Positions 33,262 to 42,489 of a stretch of DNA of 64,000 nucleotides are shown one piece after another. Both the position numbers and the translations under genes were made by a program. The notes beneath the pieces were generated by a model. It was not told where the DNA came from. It made no database searches and saw only the letters and a program-made list of their open reading frames with translations. The stretch is from Allochromatium warmingii (GTDB taxonomy: Bacteria; Pseudomonadota; Gammaproteobacteria; Chromatiales; Chromatiaceae). Numbering within the stretch: position 1 is the first letter of the stretch; every line of letters starts with the position of its first letter. The stretch is taken from positions 62,001 through 126,000 of the forward strand of contig NZ_FNOW01000001.1 of NCBI RefSeq assembly GCF_900107145.1. Reading direction: 5' to 3'.

Positions 33262-33308
33262 GACAGGATGAACAGGATGTTTCAAGATTGACAGGATTTT
33301 TTCTTTGT
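33262..33308 (+). repeat. Dispersed GACAGGAT-type repeat, copy 2
   Basis: This sequence begins GACAGGATGAACAGGATG and is followed by a second GACAGGATTT block and a T-rich run. It matches the copy at 18241-18286 read on the other strand. It lies between ftsE and ftsY, which both run leftward, so it could affect read-through. Confidence 0.65.
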
Positions 33309-33353
33309 AAAACAAGCGTTTTGACAATCCGGTCAATCTGATCTGCTGTTTGA

Positions 33354-34469
33354 TTATCCGAGCAGCGCCTCGATAAATTCATCGGGATCAAAGGGGCGCA
33401 AGTCCTCAATCGACTCACCGACACCGATAAAGCGAATCGGCACGCCGAGCCGTTCGGCAATGGCAAAGAGAATACCGCCCTTCGCGGTACCGTCGAGCTT
33501 GGTGAGGGTGATGCCGGTCAGCCCGACGGCGCGATGAAAATGCTCGGCCTGATGCAGCGCATTCTGACCGGTAGTGGCATCGACGACCAACATGACCTCA
33601 TGCGGCGCATCGGGATCGAGCTTTTTGAGCACGCGGGCAACCTTAGACAGTTCGTCCATTAGATTGCTTTTTGTGTGCAACCGCCCGGCAGTATCCGCGA
33701 TCAACACATCGACGCCACGCGCAGTAGCCGCTTGCAGCGCATCAAAAATCACCGAAGCTGAATCTGCGCCCGTGTGCTGAGCGATGACCGGCACGGCGTT
33801 GCGCTCGCCCCAAGTTTCGAGCTGCTCGACGGCAGCCGCACGGAAGGTATCCCCAGCGGCAAGCATGACGCTATTACCCTCATCTTGCAGCCGCTTGGCG
33901 AGCTTGCCAATCGTGGTAGTTTTGCCGGCACCGTTGACGCCGACCATCAACACCACCTGCGGCTTACCGAGCGCAGGCTGCTTCACTGTGCCATCGGCGG
34001 CCTGCAAAATCGTGCGCAATTCATCCTTGAGCGCAGCAAAGAGCGCATCCGGATCGGTCAACATTTTGCGCTTCACACGCTCACTAAGATCAGCCATCAG
34101 ACGGGTGCTCGTCTCGATGCCGACATCTGCCGTAATCAGCACGGTTTCGAGTTCATCGAGTAAATCAGCGTCGATGCGCTGTCGCCCGCGCAACAGACTG
34201 CCAAGCCCGCCGCCAAGCTGAGTACGCGATTTCGACAGGCGTTCGCGCAAGCGGACTAAAGCACTCCGCTTAGGCGTATTGTCTTCTTCCGTGCTTTCCG
34301 CGCTTTCAGCGGCCATACTCGGCGCTGGCGCATCAGCACTCACGGGCTTAGAAGAGCGGAATAGCTTGCCGAACCAGGGTTTACGCGGCGTATCGCTCTC
34401 GGGTGTGGTTGGAGCGGGTGCTGAGGCGACTGACTCGGACGGCGCTGATTTTTTTCCGAAGCGGAACAT
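33354..34469 (-). CDS. ftsY: FtsY, signal recognition particle receptor
   Basis: FtsY is the SRP receptor GTPase that delivers ribosome-nascent chains to the translocon. The 371-residue protein has an acidic/proline-rich N-terminal A domain (1-70), an N domain, and the G domain with GVNGAGKTT (177-185), [26 protein letters not shown] and [10 protein letters not shown]. FtsY upstream of ftsEX is the standard gammaproteobacterial order, although here the GACAGGAT repeat lies between them. Confidence 0.97.
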   Translation of the reverse strand: MFRFGKKSAPSESVASAPAPTTPESDTPRKPWFGKLFRSSKPVSADAPAPSMAAESAESTEEDNTPKRSALVRLRERLSKSRTQLGGGLGSLLRGRQRIDADLLDELETVLITADVGIETSTRLMADLSERVKRKMLTDPDALFAALKDELRTILQAADGTVKQPALGKPQVVLMVGVNGAGKTTTIGKLAKRLQDEGNSVMLAAGDTFRAAAVEQLETWGERNAVPVIAQHTGADSASVIFDALQAATARGVDVLIADTAGRLHTKSNLMDELSKVARVLKKLDPDAPHEVMLVVDATTGQNALHQAEHFHRAVGLTGITLTKLDGTAKGGILFAIAERLGVPIRFIGVGESIEDLRPFDPDEFIEALLG

Positions 34470-34571
34470 AAGACTTGAACTTCAAGGTCGATGGTTGGTT
34501 AAGCGATCAGCCGGATACTATCAGAACCTTGCGTCCCAATTGGCGAGAACGGACTTAGTCCGCGTATCACA

Positions 34572-34841
34572 TCACTCCCCCTCACCAAACCGCTCCTGCA
34601 CTAACTGCGCAATAGCCGCCAATGCTGCCTCTTCGTCCGCGCCGGTCGCCTCGACCACAATGGTCGTACCCTGACTAGCGGCCAGCATCATAATACCCAT
34701 AATGCTCTTAGCGTTGACGCTTTGCCCATTACGGGCAATCGTGATCTCACTGGCAAACTGGCTGGCGCATTGCACCAGCTTGGCCGAGGCGCGGGCGTGC
34801 AAACCGAGCTTGTTACAGATTTCGAGTTCTTGGCGCAGCAT
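34572..34841 (-). CDS. ptsH: HPr family phosphocarrier (NPr/PtsH-like)
   Basis: This 89-residue phosphocarrier receives phosphate on H15 (NKLGLHARAS) and has S46 in the AKSIMGIMML loop. Placed with rpoN, hpf, ptsN and rapZ, it is the NPr of the nitrogen-related PTS (PtsP-NPr-EIIANtr), which acts in regulation rather than sugar uptake. Enzyme I is not in the window. The start at 34841 (MLRQELEICNK) is preferred over an ATG 3 codons earlier. Confidence 0.92.
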   Translation of the reverse strand: MLRQELEICNKLGLHARASAKLVQCASQFASEITIARNGQSVNAKSIMGIMMLAASQGTTIVVEATGADEEAALAAIAQLVQERFGEGE

Positions 34842-34881
34842 CCTGCACAATCCTGTTCAATAGGGTTAGAGCGAAAATCGT

Positions 34882-35739
34882 TTAGGTCAGTTCACGGTGC
34901 CGAATAATCACCGTATGGCCGTGCGCTTCCAGATACTGACCGAGGGCTTCAGTCATATACACCGAACGATGCTGACCACCGGTGCAGCCGATGGCGATGG
35001 TCAGATAACTGCGCCCATCGGTCTCAAAACGCGGAATCCAGCGTTCAAAAAACGCGACAATATCGCTGCGCAGTTGCAATGCTTCGGGGCTGGCTTCGAG
35101 AAAACGGGCGACTTCGGGATCACGCCCGGTGAGCAGACGCAATTCACTCTGCCAATGTGGATTCGGCAGGCAGCGCACATCGAACACAAAATCGGCATCC
35201 GGCGGCACGCCATGCTTAAAACCAAATGACTTGAGCAAAATGGAAAGACGCGGCGCTTCGCCGCCCAACAGCCAGCGGCGCACCTGATCGCGCAATTCGT
35301 GAACATTGGTGCGCGTCGTATCGAGCACTAGATCAGCGTGTTGCCGCACCGGTGCGAGAAAATCCTGTTCAAGCTGAATCGCTTCGCGCAATGACCGCTC
35401 GGCAGTGGTCAACGGATGACGGCGGCGCGTTTCGCTGTAGCGTTGAATTAACGTCTCGAACTGGGTTTCTAAAAACAGCACGCGACAATCGATCCCGCGC
35501 TCGCGAGCGGTTTGCACCAGCGGCGGCAGTTGTGGCAGGGCTTCGAGATTGCCGCGTGCGTCGATGCCCACGGCGGTTTTGCTAAAGGCAACATCGAGCG
35601 TTTCGCGCAGCCCGAGCACCAGTTCTTGCAGCAGAAAAAACGGCAGATTATCAATACAATAAAAGCCCATATCCTCCAGCGTGTGGAGGGCGATGCTTTT
35701 GCCGGAGCCGGATAATCCGCTCAGAAGAATCAGTTGCAT
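34882..35739 (-). CDS. rapZ: RapZ, RNase adapter protein/nucleotide-binding protein
   Basis: In enterobacteria RapZ targets the small RNA GlmZ to RNase E and senses glucosamine-6-phosphate; outside them its role is less certain. The 285-residue protein has an N-terminal P-loop (GLSGSGKS, residues 8-15), YCIDNLPFFLL, and a C-terminal domain with FGFKHGVPPDADFVFDVRCLPNP and CTGGQHRSVYMTE. It lies 18 bases after ptsN in the conserved RpoN-associated block. Confidence 0.95.
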   Translation of the reverse strand: MQLILLSGLSGSGKSIALHTLEDMGFYCIDNLPFFLLQELVLGLRETLDVAFSKTAVGIDARGNLEALPQLPPLVQTARERGIDCRVLFLETQFETLIQRYSETRRRHPLTTAERSLREAIQLEQDFLAPVRQHADLVLDTTRTNVHELRDQVRRWLLGGEAPRLSILLKSFGFKHGVPPDADFVFDVRCLPNPHWQSELRLLTGRDPEVARFLEASPEALQLRSDIVAFFERWIPRFETDGRSYLTIAIGCTGGQHRSVYMTEALGQYLEAHGHTVIIRHRELT

Positions 35740-35757
35740 ACTGTGCTCGCCTCGCGG

Positions 35758-36207
35758 TCAGTGCGCGGTGAGAATCTGCAAAATCTCATCGGCTGAAGTG
35801 GCTTCGCGCAGCCGCACGCGCCGACTCGGATCGTTGAATAAGCTGGCGAGATGAGCGAGCAGCCGCAGATGTTCGTCGTTCGCCTCCTCGGGGACGAGCA
35901 GCGCAAAGGCCAGATCGACCGCTTCACCATCGCTGGCATCATAGTCAACGCCCTGCACGGTTTGCACAAAGGCCCCAATCGCCGTGGTGACATCCTTCAT
36001 GCGCGAATGCGGCAGCGCCACACCATGCCCTAAGCCGGTGCTCCCCAACCGCTCGCGTTCGAGCAGATGTTCAAACACGGTTTCAGCTTGCAAACGTGGA
36101 TGGTCACGCGCCAACAGCCCGGCGAGTGTTTCAATCAGGCGCTTTTTGCTGGCCAGCTCCAGCCCACAGCCGACGCGCACGACGTTGATGAGATCCGGGC
36201 CTAACAT
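35758..36207 (-). CDS. ptsN: PtsN, nitrogen regulatory EIIA protein
   Basis: PtsN (EIIANtr) is the terminal phospho-acceptor of the nitrogen PTS and regulates potassium transport and other processes by protein binding. The 149-residue protein has the active-site histidine H67 in GHGVALPHSRM, and a DLAFALLVPEEANDEHL stretch. The ATG at 36207 (MLGPDLINVV) is chosen over an upstream ATG at 36249, whose extension is unlike the family. It follows hpf on the minus strand after a hairpin-bearing gap. Confidence 0.92.
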   Translation of the reverse strand: MLGPDLINVVRVGCGLELASKKRLIETLAGLLARDHPRLQAETVFEHLLERERLGSTGLGHGVALPHSRMKDVTTAIGAFVQTVQGVDYDASDGEAVDLAFALLVPEEANDEHLRLLAHLASLFNDPSRRVRLREATSADEILQILTAH

Positions 36208-36274
36208 GGTGCCAACTCCGGCAAAGTGAGAGGGCGGCTCCCGCAACACACTTCGGCAGCCGCTGATAACAACC

Positions 36275-36305
36275 GGCGCTGTCGCCGCAGAACGACGACA
36301 GCGCC
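36275..36305 (-). other. Strong hairpin between hpf and ptsN
   Basis: GGCGCTGTCG (36275-36284) and CGACAGCGCC (36296-36305) form a perfect 10-bp stem with an 11-base loop. No T-run follows on the minus strand, so complete termination is not expected; partial attenuation or an RNA processing site that sets the hpf/ptsN ratio is possible. Confidence 0.5.
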
Positions 36306-36345
36306 TCCTATCGCGCGCGCACGGTGGCCGCGTGGCCTGAATGCC

Positions 36346-36666
36346 TTACTCGGCTTCAGCAACCTTGACGGCAGCGCCGCGATGGCTGTGCTTTTTCTCC
36401 TTATGCCGGATGACCTGACGGTCGAGCTTGTCGATCAGGCCGTCGATGGCGGCATACATATCTTCATGCACGGCATCGGCAAACACCGTGCCGCCGTTGA
36501 CATGCAGCGTCGCTTCGGCCTTTTGGTCGAGTTTCTCGACGCTTAAGACGACATGGGCATTGATGACGTGGTCGAAATGGCGTGCAAGACGCTCGAATTT
36601 GCTGTCCACGTAGGATTTCAGCGCTTCGGTCACGTCGATGTGATGACCCGTCAGATTGATTTGCAT
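36346..36666 (-). CDS. hpf: HPF, ribosome hibernation promoting factor
   Basis: HPF binds the 30S subunit and promotes inactive 100S ribosome dimers in stationary phase. The 106-residue protein starts MQINLTGHHIDVTEALKSYV, as in short HPFs, and ends in a basic HKEKKHSHRG tail. Two ATG codons lie in tandem (36669 and 36666); AGGAG is 7 bases before the second. It follows rpoN by about 30 bases in the usual order. Confidence 0.94.
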   Translation of the reverse strand: MQINLTGHHIDVTEALKSYVDSKFERLARHFDHVINAHVVLSVEKLDQKAEATLHVNGGTVFADAVHEDMYAAIDGLIDKLDRQVIRHKEKKHSHRGAAVKVAEAE

Positions 36667-36699
36667 CATTGAACTCCTTACTAAGGTTCAAACGGCCTG

Positions 36700-38202
36700 T
36701 TAAGCCAGGCGTTTGCGCTCACTGGAGGCGGGGATACCCAACGCCTCGCGGTATTTGGCGACTGTTCGCCGAGCGACATCGATACCCTGATTCGCCAGTT
36801 CTTCGGCGATCTTGTTATCGCTCAGAGGCTTACGCGGTGATTCACCCGCGATCAGCTTGCGAATCAGGGCGCGGATCGCTGTTGACGAGCATTCGCCGCC
36901 AGAAGTGGTGTTGACGTGAGAAGAGAAAAAATATTTCAGCTCAAAGGTGCCGCGTGGGGTGTGCATGTATTTGTGCGTGGTGACCCGTGAGATGGTGGAC
37001 TCATGTAGCTCCAGCGCCTCGGCGATGTCGCGCAGCACCAGCGGGCGCATTCCCTCTTCGCCATGTTCGAGAAAATCCTGCTGCATTTCGACGATTTTGG
37101 CTCCCACGCGCAGCACGGTCTCGTTGCGGCTGGCCAAGCTTTTGATAAACCAACGCGCTTCTTGGAGATGACTTTTGAGCGTCAGACCGTCGGCGCTGTG
37201 GTCGGCGCGGCGTACCAGCCGCGCATAGTCGGCATTGACGCGCAGTTTGGGCGTGATCTCGGGATTGAGTTCCACCTGCCAGCGCCCGTCTTGTTTGCGC
37301 ACAAAGATGTCGGGGACAACGTACTCCGAAGCGGTCTCGGCAATCAAGCGTCCGGGCTTGGGATGCAAGCGGCGGATGAGATCGAGCGCCTGCGCTAGTG
37401 CCGGTTCATCCGCTTTGAGCAGCCGCGCTAAGGCGGTGAGATCGCCGCGTGGCAGATGCTCAAAACCGCTGTCGCAAATGGCCAGCGCCAGCGTCCGCCA
37501 CGGCGTTTCGGGCGGCAATTGACGCAGTTGCAGCAACAGGCATTCACGCGGATCGCGGGCACCGACACCCGCCGGATCCAGCGCCTGTACGCGATGAATC
37601 AGCGTCTCGACCTCGTCGGGGCCAATTTCGGGATCGTCAATCGTCGCCACCAGTTCGGCGACATCGGCACGCAAATAGCCATCGGCATCAATGGCATCGA
37701 CGATGGTTTCCGCGATCATAAAATCGCGTTCGTTCAGGCGGCTGAGGTTCAATTGCCACAGCAGATAATCGCTGAGTGTCTGCGGGCGCGAGCGATGCAG
37801 CAGCGGATCATAGTCGGCATCGTCACTCGCCGCGCCCGCGCCACTGGGCGGCAGATAGCCGTCGAATACATCGCCCCAGTTCGTATCAACCGGCAACTCG
37901 TCGGGCATGTTGCTCGATTCGGCCTGGACTTCGCGCTCAAACGATGCGTCTGATTCCGACGGCTGGCTCTGCGTAAACGTATCCTCATCGAGTCGCGGCA
38001 GGCGTCCGCTCTCTTCTAGTTCGCTGGTCGCGTCGTGCTGCTCGGATTCCTCGCCTTCCTCCAGCATCAGATTGCTGTCGAGTGCTTCTTGAATCTCTTG
38101 TTGCAGCTCTAACGTCGAGAGTTGCAGCAGCTTGATTGCCTGCTGCAACTGGGGCGTCATGGTGAGTTGCTGACTGAGCCGAAGCTGGATAGATGGCTTC
38201 AT
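36700..38202 (-). CDS. rpoN: RpoN, RNA polymerase sigma-54 factor
   Basis: RpoN directs polymerase to -24/-12 promoters that need AAA+ activators, such as those for nitrogen fixation and nitrogen metabolism. The 500-residue protein has the glutamine/leucine-rich region I (LRLSQQLTMTPQLQQAIKLL), an acidic region II (about 50-115), the core-binding and HTH regions, and the RpoN box ARRTVAKYREAL near the C-terminus. The ATG at 38202 (MKPSIQLRLS) is the family start. It is followed by hpf, ptsN, rapZ and ptsH on the same strand. Confidence 0.97.
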   Translation of the reverse strand: MKPSIQLRLSQQLTMTPQLQQAIKLLQLSTLELQQEIQEALDSNLMLEEGEESEQHDATSELEESGRLPRLDEDTFTQSQPSESDASFEREVQAESSNMPDELPVDTNWGDVFDGYLPPSGAGAASDDADYDPLLHRSRPQTLSDYLLWQLNLSRLNERDFMIAETIVDAIDADGYLRADVAELVATIDDPEIGPDEVETLIHRVQALDPAGVGARDPRECLLLQLRQLPPETPWRTLALAICDSGFEHLPRGDLTALARLLKADEPALAQALDLIRRLHPKPGRLIAETASEYVVPDIFVRKQDGRWQVELNPEITPKLRVNADYARLVRRADHSADGLTLKSHLQEARWFIKSLASRNETVLRVGAKIVEMQQDFLEHGEEGMRPLVLRDIAEALELHESTISRVTTHKYMHTPRGTFELKYFFSSHVNTTSGGECSSTAIRALIRKLIAGESPRKPLSDNKIAEELANQGIDVARRTVAKYREALGIPASSERKRLA

Positions 38203-38308
38203 GGATCGTGTGCTGTTGTGTGTGAAATGCTCAGGGTCTGTTTTTTTAGGAATCGGGGGGGATGTGGCCGCGTTCACGGGGTCACAGTCGTCTTAGTGTC
38301 AGTCTAGT

Positions 38309-39034
38309 CTACATGGAAAAATCCGCACCGAGATAGACATCCCGCACCCGTTGATTAGCTAAGAGCGCACGCGGCTCGCCAGCGGCAATCACGGTGCCGC
38401 TGCCGATGATATAGCCTCGGTCACAGATGGCGAGCGTTTCGCGCACATTATGATCGGTAATCAGCACGCCAATGGCGCGATCCCGCAGATGGGTGACGAT
38501 GGATTTGATGTCGCCGACGGCAATCGGATCGACGCCAGCAAAGGGTTCATCGAGCAGCATCACTGTGGGTTCGACGGCGAGCGCCCGAGCGATTTCTAGC
38601 CGCCGCCGCTCGCCGCCGGAGAGACTGAGCGCCAGCGATTCGGCGATATGGCTGATGCCCAGATCGGCCAGCAACTGTTCGCAGCGGGCCTCGCGTTCGC
38701 GCCGCGTGAGCTGACGGCGGGTTTCCAAAATCGCCAAGATGTTGTCACGGGCAGTCAGTTTGCGAAAGATCGACGGCTCCTGTGCCAGATAGCTCAAGCC
38801 GGCGCGGGCGCGAACGTGCATCGGCTGGCGCGTCAGATCGCGGTCATCGAGCAGAATGCGCCCCTGATCGGCTTGAATCAGCCCGACGATGAGATAAAAA
38901 CAGGTGGTTTTGCCCGCGCCATTCGGGCCAAGCAAGCCGACGACTTCCCCCGGTGCAACCGTAACGCTGACATCGTGCAGCACCTGACGGCTGCCGTAGT
39001 GCTTTTTGAGGTGTTCGGCGCGGAGTCCGCTCAT
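38309..39034 (-). CDS. lptB: LptB, lipopolysaccharide export ATPase
   Basis: LptB is the cytoplasmic ATPase of the LptB2FGC transporter that pulls LPS from the inner membrane. The 241-residue protein has LLGPNGAGKTTCFYLIVGL (Walker A), LSGGERRRLEIARAL and MLLDEPFAGVDPIAV (Walker B), with LAQEPSIFRKLTA. It overlaps the lptA stop by 4 bases and precedes rpoN. Confidence 0.96.
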   Translation of the reverse strand: MSGLRAEHLKKHYGSRQVLHDVSVTVAPGEVVGLLGPNGAGKTTCFYLIVGLIQADQGRILLDDRDLTRQPMHVRARAGLSYLAQEPSIFRKLTARDNILAILETRRQLTRREREARCEQLLADLGISHIAESLALSLSGGERRRLEIARALAVEPTVMLLDEPFAGVDPIAVGDIKSIVTHLRDRAIGVLITDHNVRETLAICDRGYIIGSGTVIAAGEPRALLANQRVRDVYLGADFSM

Positions 39035-39564
39035 CGTTTTTGCACCGGCTGTTCCGCTGTCTTGGGCGTTTCGGGGGTGATGGTGATTTTCACCCGTCCC
39101 GCGCCACCAGCCCGAAACCGCGCCTGCGCTCGGTTATAGAGAATGCGCTCGCCGGTGAGTTGATCGGTGCCCTGAAGCAAGCGCCCCGCGCCGATTAACA
39201 CCAGTTCTTCCGTCGCCGTGTCGTATTCCATGCGCTTGGCGAAGGCTTGCACTTCACCCTGATTGTCGTCGAGCTGTTGCCGATACTTGACCGGCTGGCC
39301 GAGCGCGATCATCAGGCGCGGTTGGCGGTCGGCGTGATGATACACGGTCACATGATCGGCCAGCAGGCGCATACTGCCCTGCTCGACCTGAACATGCCCG
39401 ACATAGACACTGGTGCTCTGCGCCTCGTTGACCTCGACTTCATCGGCTTCGATATAAATCGGCTGTTGCGCGTCGTCTTTGAGCGCCCACGCCGGAACAC
39501 TCAGCGCCACGCTCAACAGCAACCATAACAGGTGAAATCGGGTGCGAAACGGACGTTGAATCAT
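39031..39564 (-). CDS. lptA: LptA, periplasmic LPS transport protein
   Basis: LptA forms the periplasmic bridge that carries LPS from LptC to LptD. The 177-residue protein has a signal peptide (positive start MIQRPFRTRFHLL, hydrophobic core, cleavage after VPAWA near 28) and the OstA-like beta domain beginning PIYIEADEVEVNEAQSTSVY. It overlaps lptC and lptB by 4 bases each. Confidence 0.93.
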   Translation of the reverse strand: MIQRPFRTRFHLLWLLLSVALSVPAWALKDDAQQPIYIEADEVEVNEAQSTSVYVGHVQVEQGSMRLLADHVTVYHHADRQPRLMIALGQPVKYRQQLDDNQGEVQAFAKRMEYDTATEELVLIGAGRLLQGTDQLTGERILYNRAQARFRAGGAGRVKITITPETPKTAEQPVQKR

Positions 39565-40175
39565 GGTGCAGAGGCAGCAGGTGGAGCAGATTCAGGCATA
39601 AAACGCAGCCGGACACGGCCGTGTAAATTGGTGCGCGAGGCGTCATCCAGATACCACAGTTTTAGGCCGTTGGCGGTCATGGAATCGCCGTCGCTCTCAA
39701 GGCGAACGGGTTGATCGGTTTCGGCGAGACCGGTTTCGGGCCAGAGATCGAGGCGTTCAGTTTCCAGATGCACGGCGCGATTGACGGCCGTTGCCGCACG
39801 ATTGAATTGCACCGCGCCACTTAAGCGAATCTGTTTGCCGTCATCTTTAACAACGCCCAGTTGTGCTTCTGCCAGCCAGGGCGCACCCTCGGCGCGATAG
39901 AGTTCTAAACGCGGCGTATCGAGTTCGGAGCGGTGTTCATCGAGATAATGGCGTAACTGTGGCGTGTGCAGATGACGGCTCGGCTGACCGTTGGCATCCG
40001 TTTCTAGCGCCGATAGTCCCCAGACGATGGAATCCGGCTGGCGCAGACGTGGCGCACGCTCGGCATCCGGCGGCAACGCTCGCCACAGCCACCACGCGCC
40101 TATTCCTAGCACGGTCAAGCCCATCCCCAGCCGCCACGCCCGCGCATCGCCGAGCAGCGCCATCCGCTGCCACAT
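39561..40175 (-). CDS. lptC: LptC, LPS export membrane protein
   Basis: LptC is a bitopic inner-membrane protein that passes LPS from LptBFG to LptA. The 204-residue protein has one N-terminal helix (about 16-33) and a periplasmic beta domain with LDLWPETGLAETDQPVRLESDGDSMTANG-type repeats of the family. The ATG at 40175 overlaps the kdsC stop (TGATG) and is preferred over longer starts inside kdsC. Confidence 0.9.
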   Translation of the reverse strand: MWQRMALLGDARAWRLGMGLTVLGIGAWWLWRALPPDAERAPRLRQPDSIVWGLSALETDANGQPSRHLHTPQLRHYLDEHRSELDTPRLELYRAEGAPWLAEAQLGVVKDDGKQIRLSGAVQFNRAATAVNRAVHLETERLDLWPETGLAETDQPVRLESDGDSMTANGLKLWYLDDASRTNLHGRVRLRFMPESAPPAASAP

Positions 40176-40696
40176 CACGAATAGGATGCCAGCAATGAAG
40201 CCAGATGCCCGTGCGCGTCGAGGATCAGTTCGCACACCTCACGCGCTGCGCCACGTCCGCCCGCAGCAGTCGTACACCAGTGCGCCAGCTCGCGCACGCG
40301 GGGGTCGGCATCGGCAACCGCAATCGCCAAGCCAACGCGCCGCATCACCGGCAGATCAATCACATCATCGCCAACATAGGCGATCTGTTCATCTTGGAGG
40401 GTATGGCGCTGCTTGAGCTGTTCATAGGCGGGCAGTTTATGACGGTAGCCCTGAAACACCTCAGTCACGCCCAGACTGTCCATCCGCAGTTTGACGACAT
40501 TGGAGATGCGTCCGGTAATCACGGCTACATGAATGCCGCTCTCTTGCAGCAGCACCATGCCGTGACCATCGCGGGAGTTGAAGGCTTTGTATTCCTGACC
40601 ATCATCGCCCAAAAACAGGCTGCCGTCGGTCAGGACACCATCGACATCAAAGATCACCAGTCGGATACGTGAGGCGCGGTCGTGAAGCTCGGTCAT
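40175..40696 (-). CDS. kdsC: KdsC, 3-deoxy-D-manno-octulosonate-8-phosphate phosphatase
   Basis: KdsC removes phosphate from KDO-8-phosphate in LPS inner core synthesis. The 173-residue HAD protein has FDVDGVLTDG (catalytic aspartates D17 and D19), VAVITGRISNVV, and YVGDDVIDLPVMRRVGLAIAV. The start at 40696 (MTELHDRASRI) is favoured over one 11 codons upstream. kdsC-lptC-lptA-lptB is a conserved order; kdsD, often upstream, is absent. Confidence 0.94.
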   Translation of the reverse strand: MTELHDRASRIRLVIFDVDGVLTDGSLFLGDDGQEYKAFNSRDGHGMVLLQESGIHVAVITGRISNVVKLRMDSLGVTEVFQGYRHKLPAYEQLKQRHTLQDEQIAYVGDDVIDLPVMRRVGLAIAVADADPRVRELAHWCTTAAGGRGAAREVCELILDAHGHLASLLASYS

Positions 40697-40779
40697 GGTG
40701 TACAGGCAAGGCGCGTCTAGGGTGGGCAATGCGTGCTCTTGTAGCCGTTTCGCGGCGGGTGGTCAATAGATTGGCGAAA

Positions 40780-40814
40780 GCTTCCAGCTATCGGCCACCA
40801 GCATGGCTGGAAGC
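40780..40814. repeat. Perfect 9-bp inverted repeat between nadC and kdsC
   Basis: GCTTCCAGC (40780-40788) and GCTGGAAGC (40806-40814) pair perfectly around a 17-base loop. Related GCTGG/CCAGC-rich tracts occur at about 42860-42882 and 51213-51240, so it may be a small dispersed repeat family rather than a dedicated terminator. Confidence 0.5.
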
Positions 40815-40834
40815 TGGTAGCTGAACGCTCACCG

Positions 40835-41698
40835 CTAAACCAACCGCATCGACAAATCCACCGCTCGCACATCTTTCGTCAACGCGCCGACTGAAATCCG
40901 ATCCACACCGGTTTCAGCTACGGCGCGAATCGTCTCCAAGCTAATCCCGCCTGAAGCTTCAAGCTGGGCGCGACCGGCGGTGATGGCGACTGCTTGGCGC
41001 AAGGCATCCAGCGCGAAGTTATCCAACAGCACCACCGGCGCTCCGGCATCCAGCGCCAATTCCAGTTCATCTAAGGATTCAACTTCGATTTCAACCGGAA
41101 CGCACGGATGCAGCATGCGGGCAGCTTCCAGCGCAGCAGGAATCGATCCGGCGGCGAGAATGTGATTTTCTTTAATCAAAATGACATCAAACAGGCCGAA
41201 GCGATGATTCTGGCAGCCGCCGCAGCGCACGGCATATTTTTGCTGCCAACGCAATCCCGGCACGGTTTTGCGGGTGTCGAGCACGCGCACCGGCAGATCG
41301 GCGACGGCATCGGCGTAACGTCGTGCCAGCGTCGCCGTGCCAGAAAGCGTTTGCACATAATTCATCGCCGTGCGCTCGCCGGTCAGTAGCGCCCGCGCTG
41401 AGCCATCGAGTACGCACAGCCGCTGACCGGGCGTGAGTGGCTCGCCATCGTGCGCCAGCCAGTCGATCTGTATTTCGGGCGCGAGCACACGAAATACGGC
41501 TTCAAACCAGGGCGCACCACAGAGCACCGCCGCTTCACGGGTGATCAGTTCAGCGCGTCCGTGTCGATCAGCCGGTAGCAGCGAGGCGGTCAAATCGCCT
41601 GCACCGACATCTTCGGCTAACGCCGCCCGCGCTTGAAATTCGATCAAAGTCGGATCGGGGTGTTCGTTTTGGGACGCAGTAACGGATAAATGAGGCAT
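40835..41698 (-). CDS. nadC: NadC, quinolinate phosphoribosyltransferase
   Basis: NadC converts quinolinate and PRPP to nicotinate mononucleotide in de novo NAD synthesis. The 287-residue protein has AALAEDVGAGDLTASLLP, TARLNYVQTLSG-like NYVQTLSGTATLARRYAD, DTRKTVPGLRWQQKYAVRCGG and a late EASGGISLETIRAVAETGVD. The ATG at 41698 (MPHLSVTASQNEHPDPT) is used; a long upstream open frame runs into ampD DNA and is rejected. It is divergent from ampD, as in many gammaproteobacteria. Confidence 0.95.
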   Translation of the reverse strand: MPHLSVTASQNEHPDPTLIEFQARAALAEDVGAGDLTASLLPADRHGRAELITREAAVLCGAPWFEAVFRVLAPEIQIDWLAHDGEPLTPGQRLCVLDGSARALLTGERTAMNYVQTLSGTATLARRYADAVADLPVRVLDTRKTVPGLRWQQKYAVRCGGCQNHRFGLFDVILIKENHILAAGSIPAALEAARMLHPCVPVEIEVESLDELELALDAGAPVVLLDNFALDALRQAVAITAGRAQLEASGGISLETIRAVAETGVDRISVGALTKDVRAVDLSMRLV

Positions 41699-41826
41699 AA
41701 GCAAATACCGACGCTGACGGACATGACGGATAGGATCGAAGTCGAATAGCATAGGACAGCTTGCTTGTGTTTGGCTCAATACTGCACCACTGCGCTTCCA
41801 ATTTTTTCCCGTTATCGTTCGCTCCC

Positions 41827-42414
41827 ATGACCGCAATACTCGACCGCGCTGACCATGCGCCGACTGTTTCCGATCTCGATGCGGCTGGTTGGCTCGCCGC
41901 TGCTGTGCGCCGTCCGTCACCGAATCAAGACGCCCGCCCACCGAATACCCTGATTGATCTGCTGGTGATTCATAACATCAGCTTGCCGCCGGGGGAATTT
42001 GGAGGCGCGTGGATTGATGATTTGTTTTTAAATCAGCTCGATCCGAATGCGCATCCATATTTTGCGCCGATTGCTGGCGTGCGCGTGTCGGCACATCTGT
42101 TGATTCGGCGTGATGGGCAGGTGCTGCAATATGTGCCCTGTGAACGTCGCGCTTGGCACGCGGGTGTCTCCAGCTTTCAGGGGCGCGAACGCTGCAATGA
42201 TTATTCGATTGGAATTGAATTAGAAGGCACGGACGATAGCCTATTTACCGAGGCGCAATATCAGCAACTTGTCATCTGTACCCGTCAACTTCAGCGCCGT
42301 TATCCGCAAATCAGCGCAGCGCGGATTGTCGGTCATGCCGATATTGCCCCAGGTCGCAAAACCGATCCCGGCCCGGCGTTTGATTGGGAGCGTTATCGGC
42401 GTGAGATTAGCTGA
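41827..42414 (+). CDS. ampD: AmpD, 1,6-anhydro-N-acetylmuramyl-L-alanine amidase
   Basis: AmpD is a cytoplasmic zinc amidase that recycles peptidoglycan fragments. In the 195-residue protein the zinc ligands map to H49 (LLVIHNISLPP), H170 (IVGHADIAPGRKTDPG) and D180, with K178 in the same loop, matching H34/H154/D164 of E. coli. There is no signal peptide. The start at 41827 is chosen because upstream residues are not conserved. A terminator follows at 42490. Confidence 0.95.
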   Translation: MTAILDRADHAPTVSDLDAAGWLAAAVRRPSPNQDARPPNTLIDLLVIHNISLPPGEFGGAWIDDLFLNQLDPNAHPYFAPIAGVRVSAHLLIRRDGQVLQYVPCERRAWHAGVSSFQGRERCNDYSIGIELEGTDDSLFTEAQYQQLVICTRQLQRRYPQISAARIVGHADIAPGRKTDPGPAFDWERYRREIS

Positions 42415-42489
42415 TGTCAAGTTCCCGCAAATTATAAATGCTCATCTTTCGGCTTGCGCTTAACTAAACTGAATAGCCCTGCAACACAA

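Noticed and set aside
41699-41941. N-terminal extension of nadC into ampD
   Set aside because: Family members start near MPHLSV; the extension is antisense to ampD.
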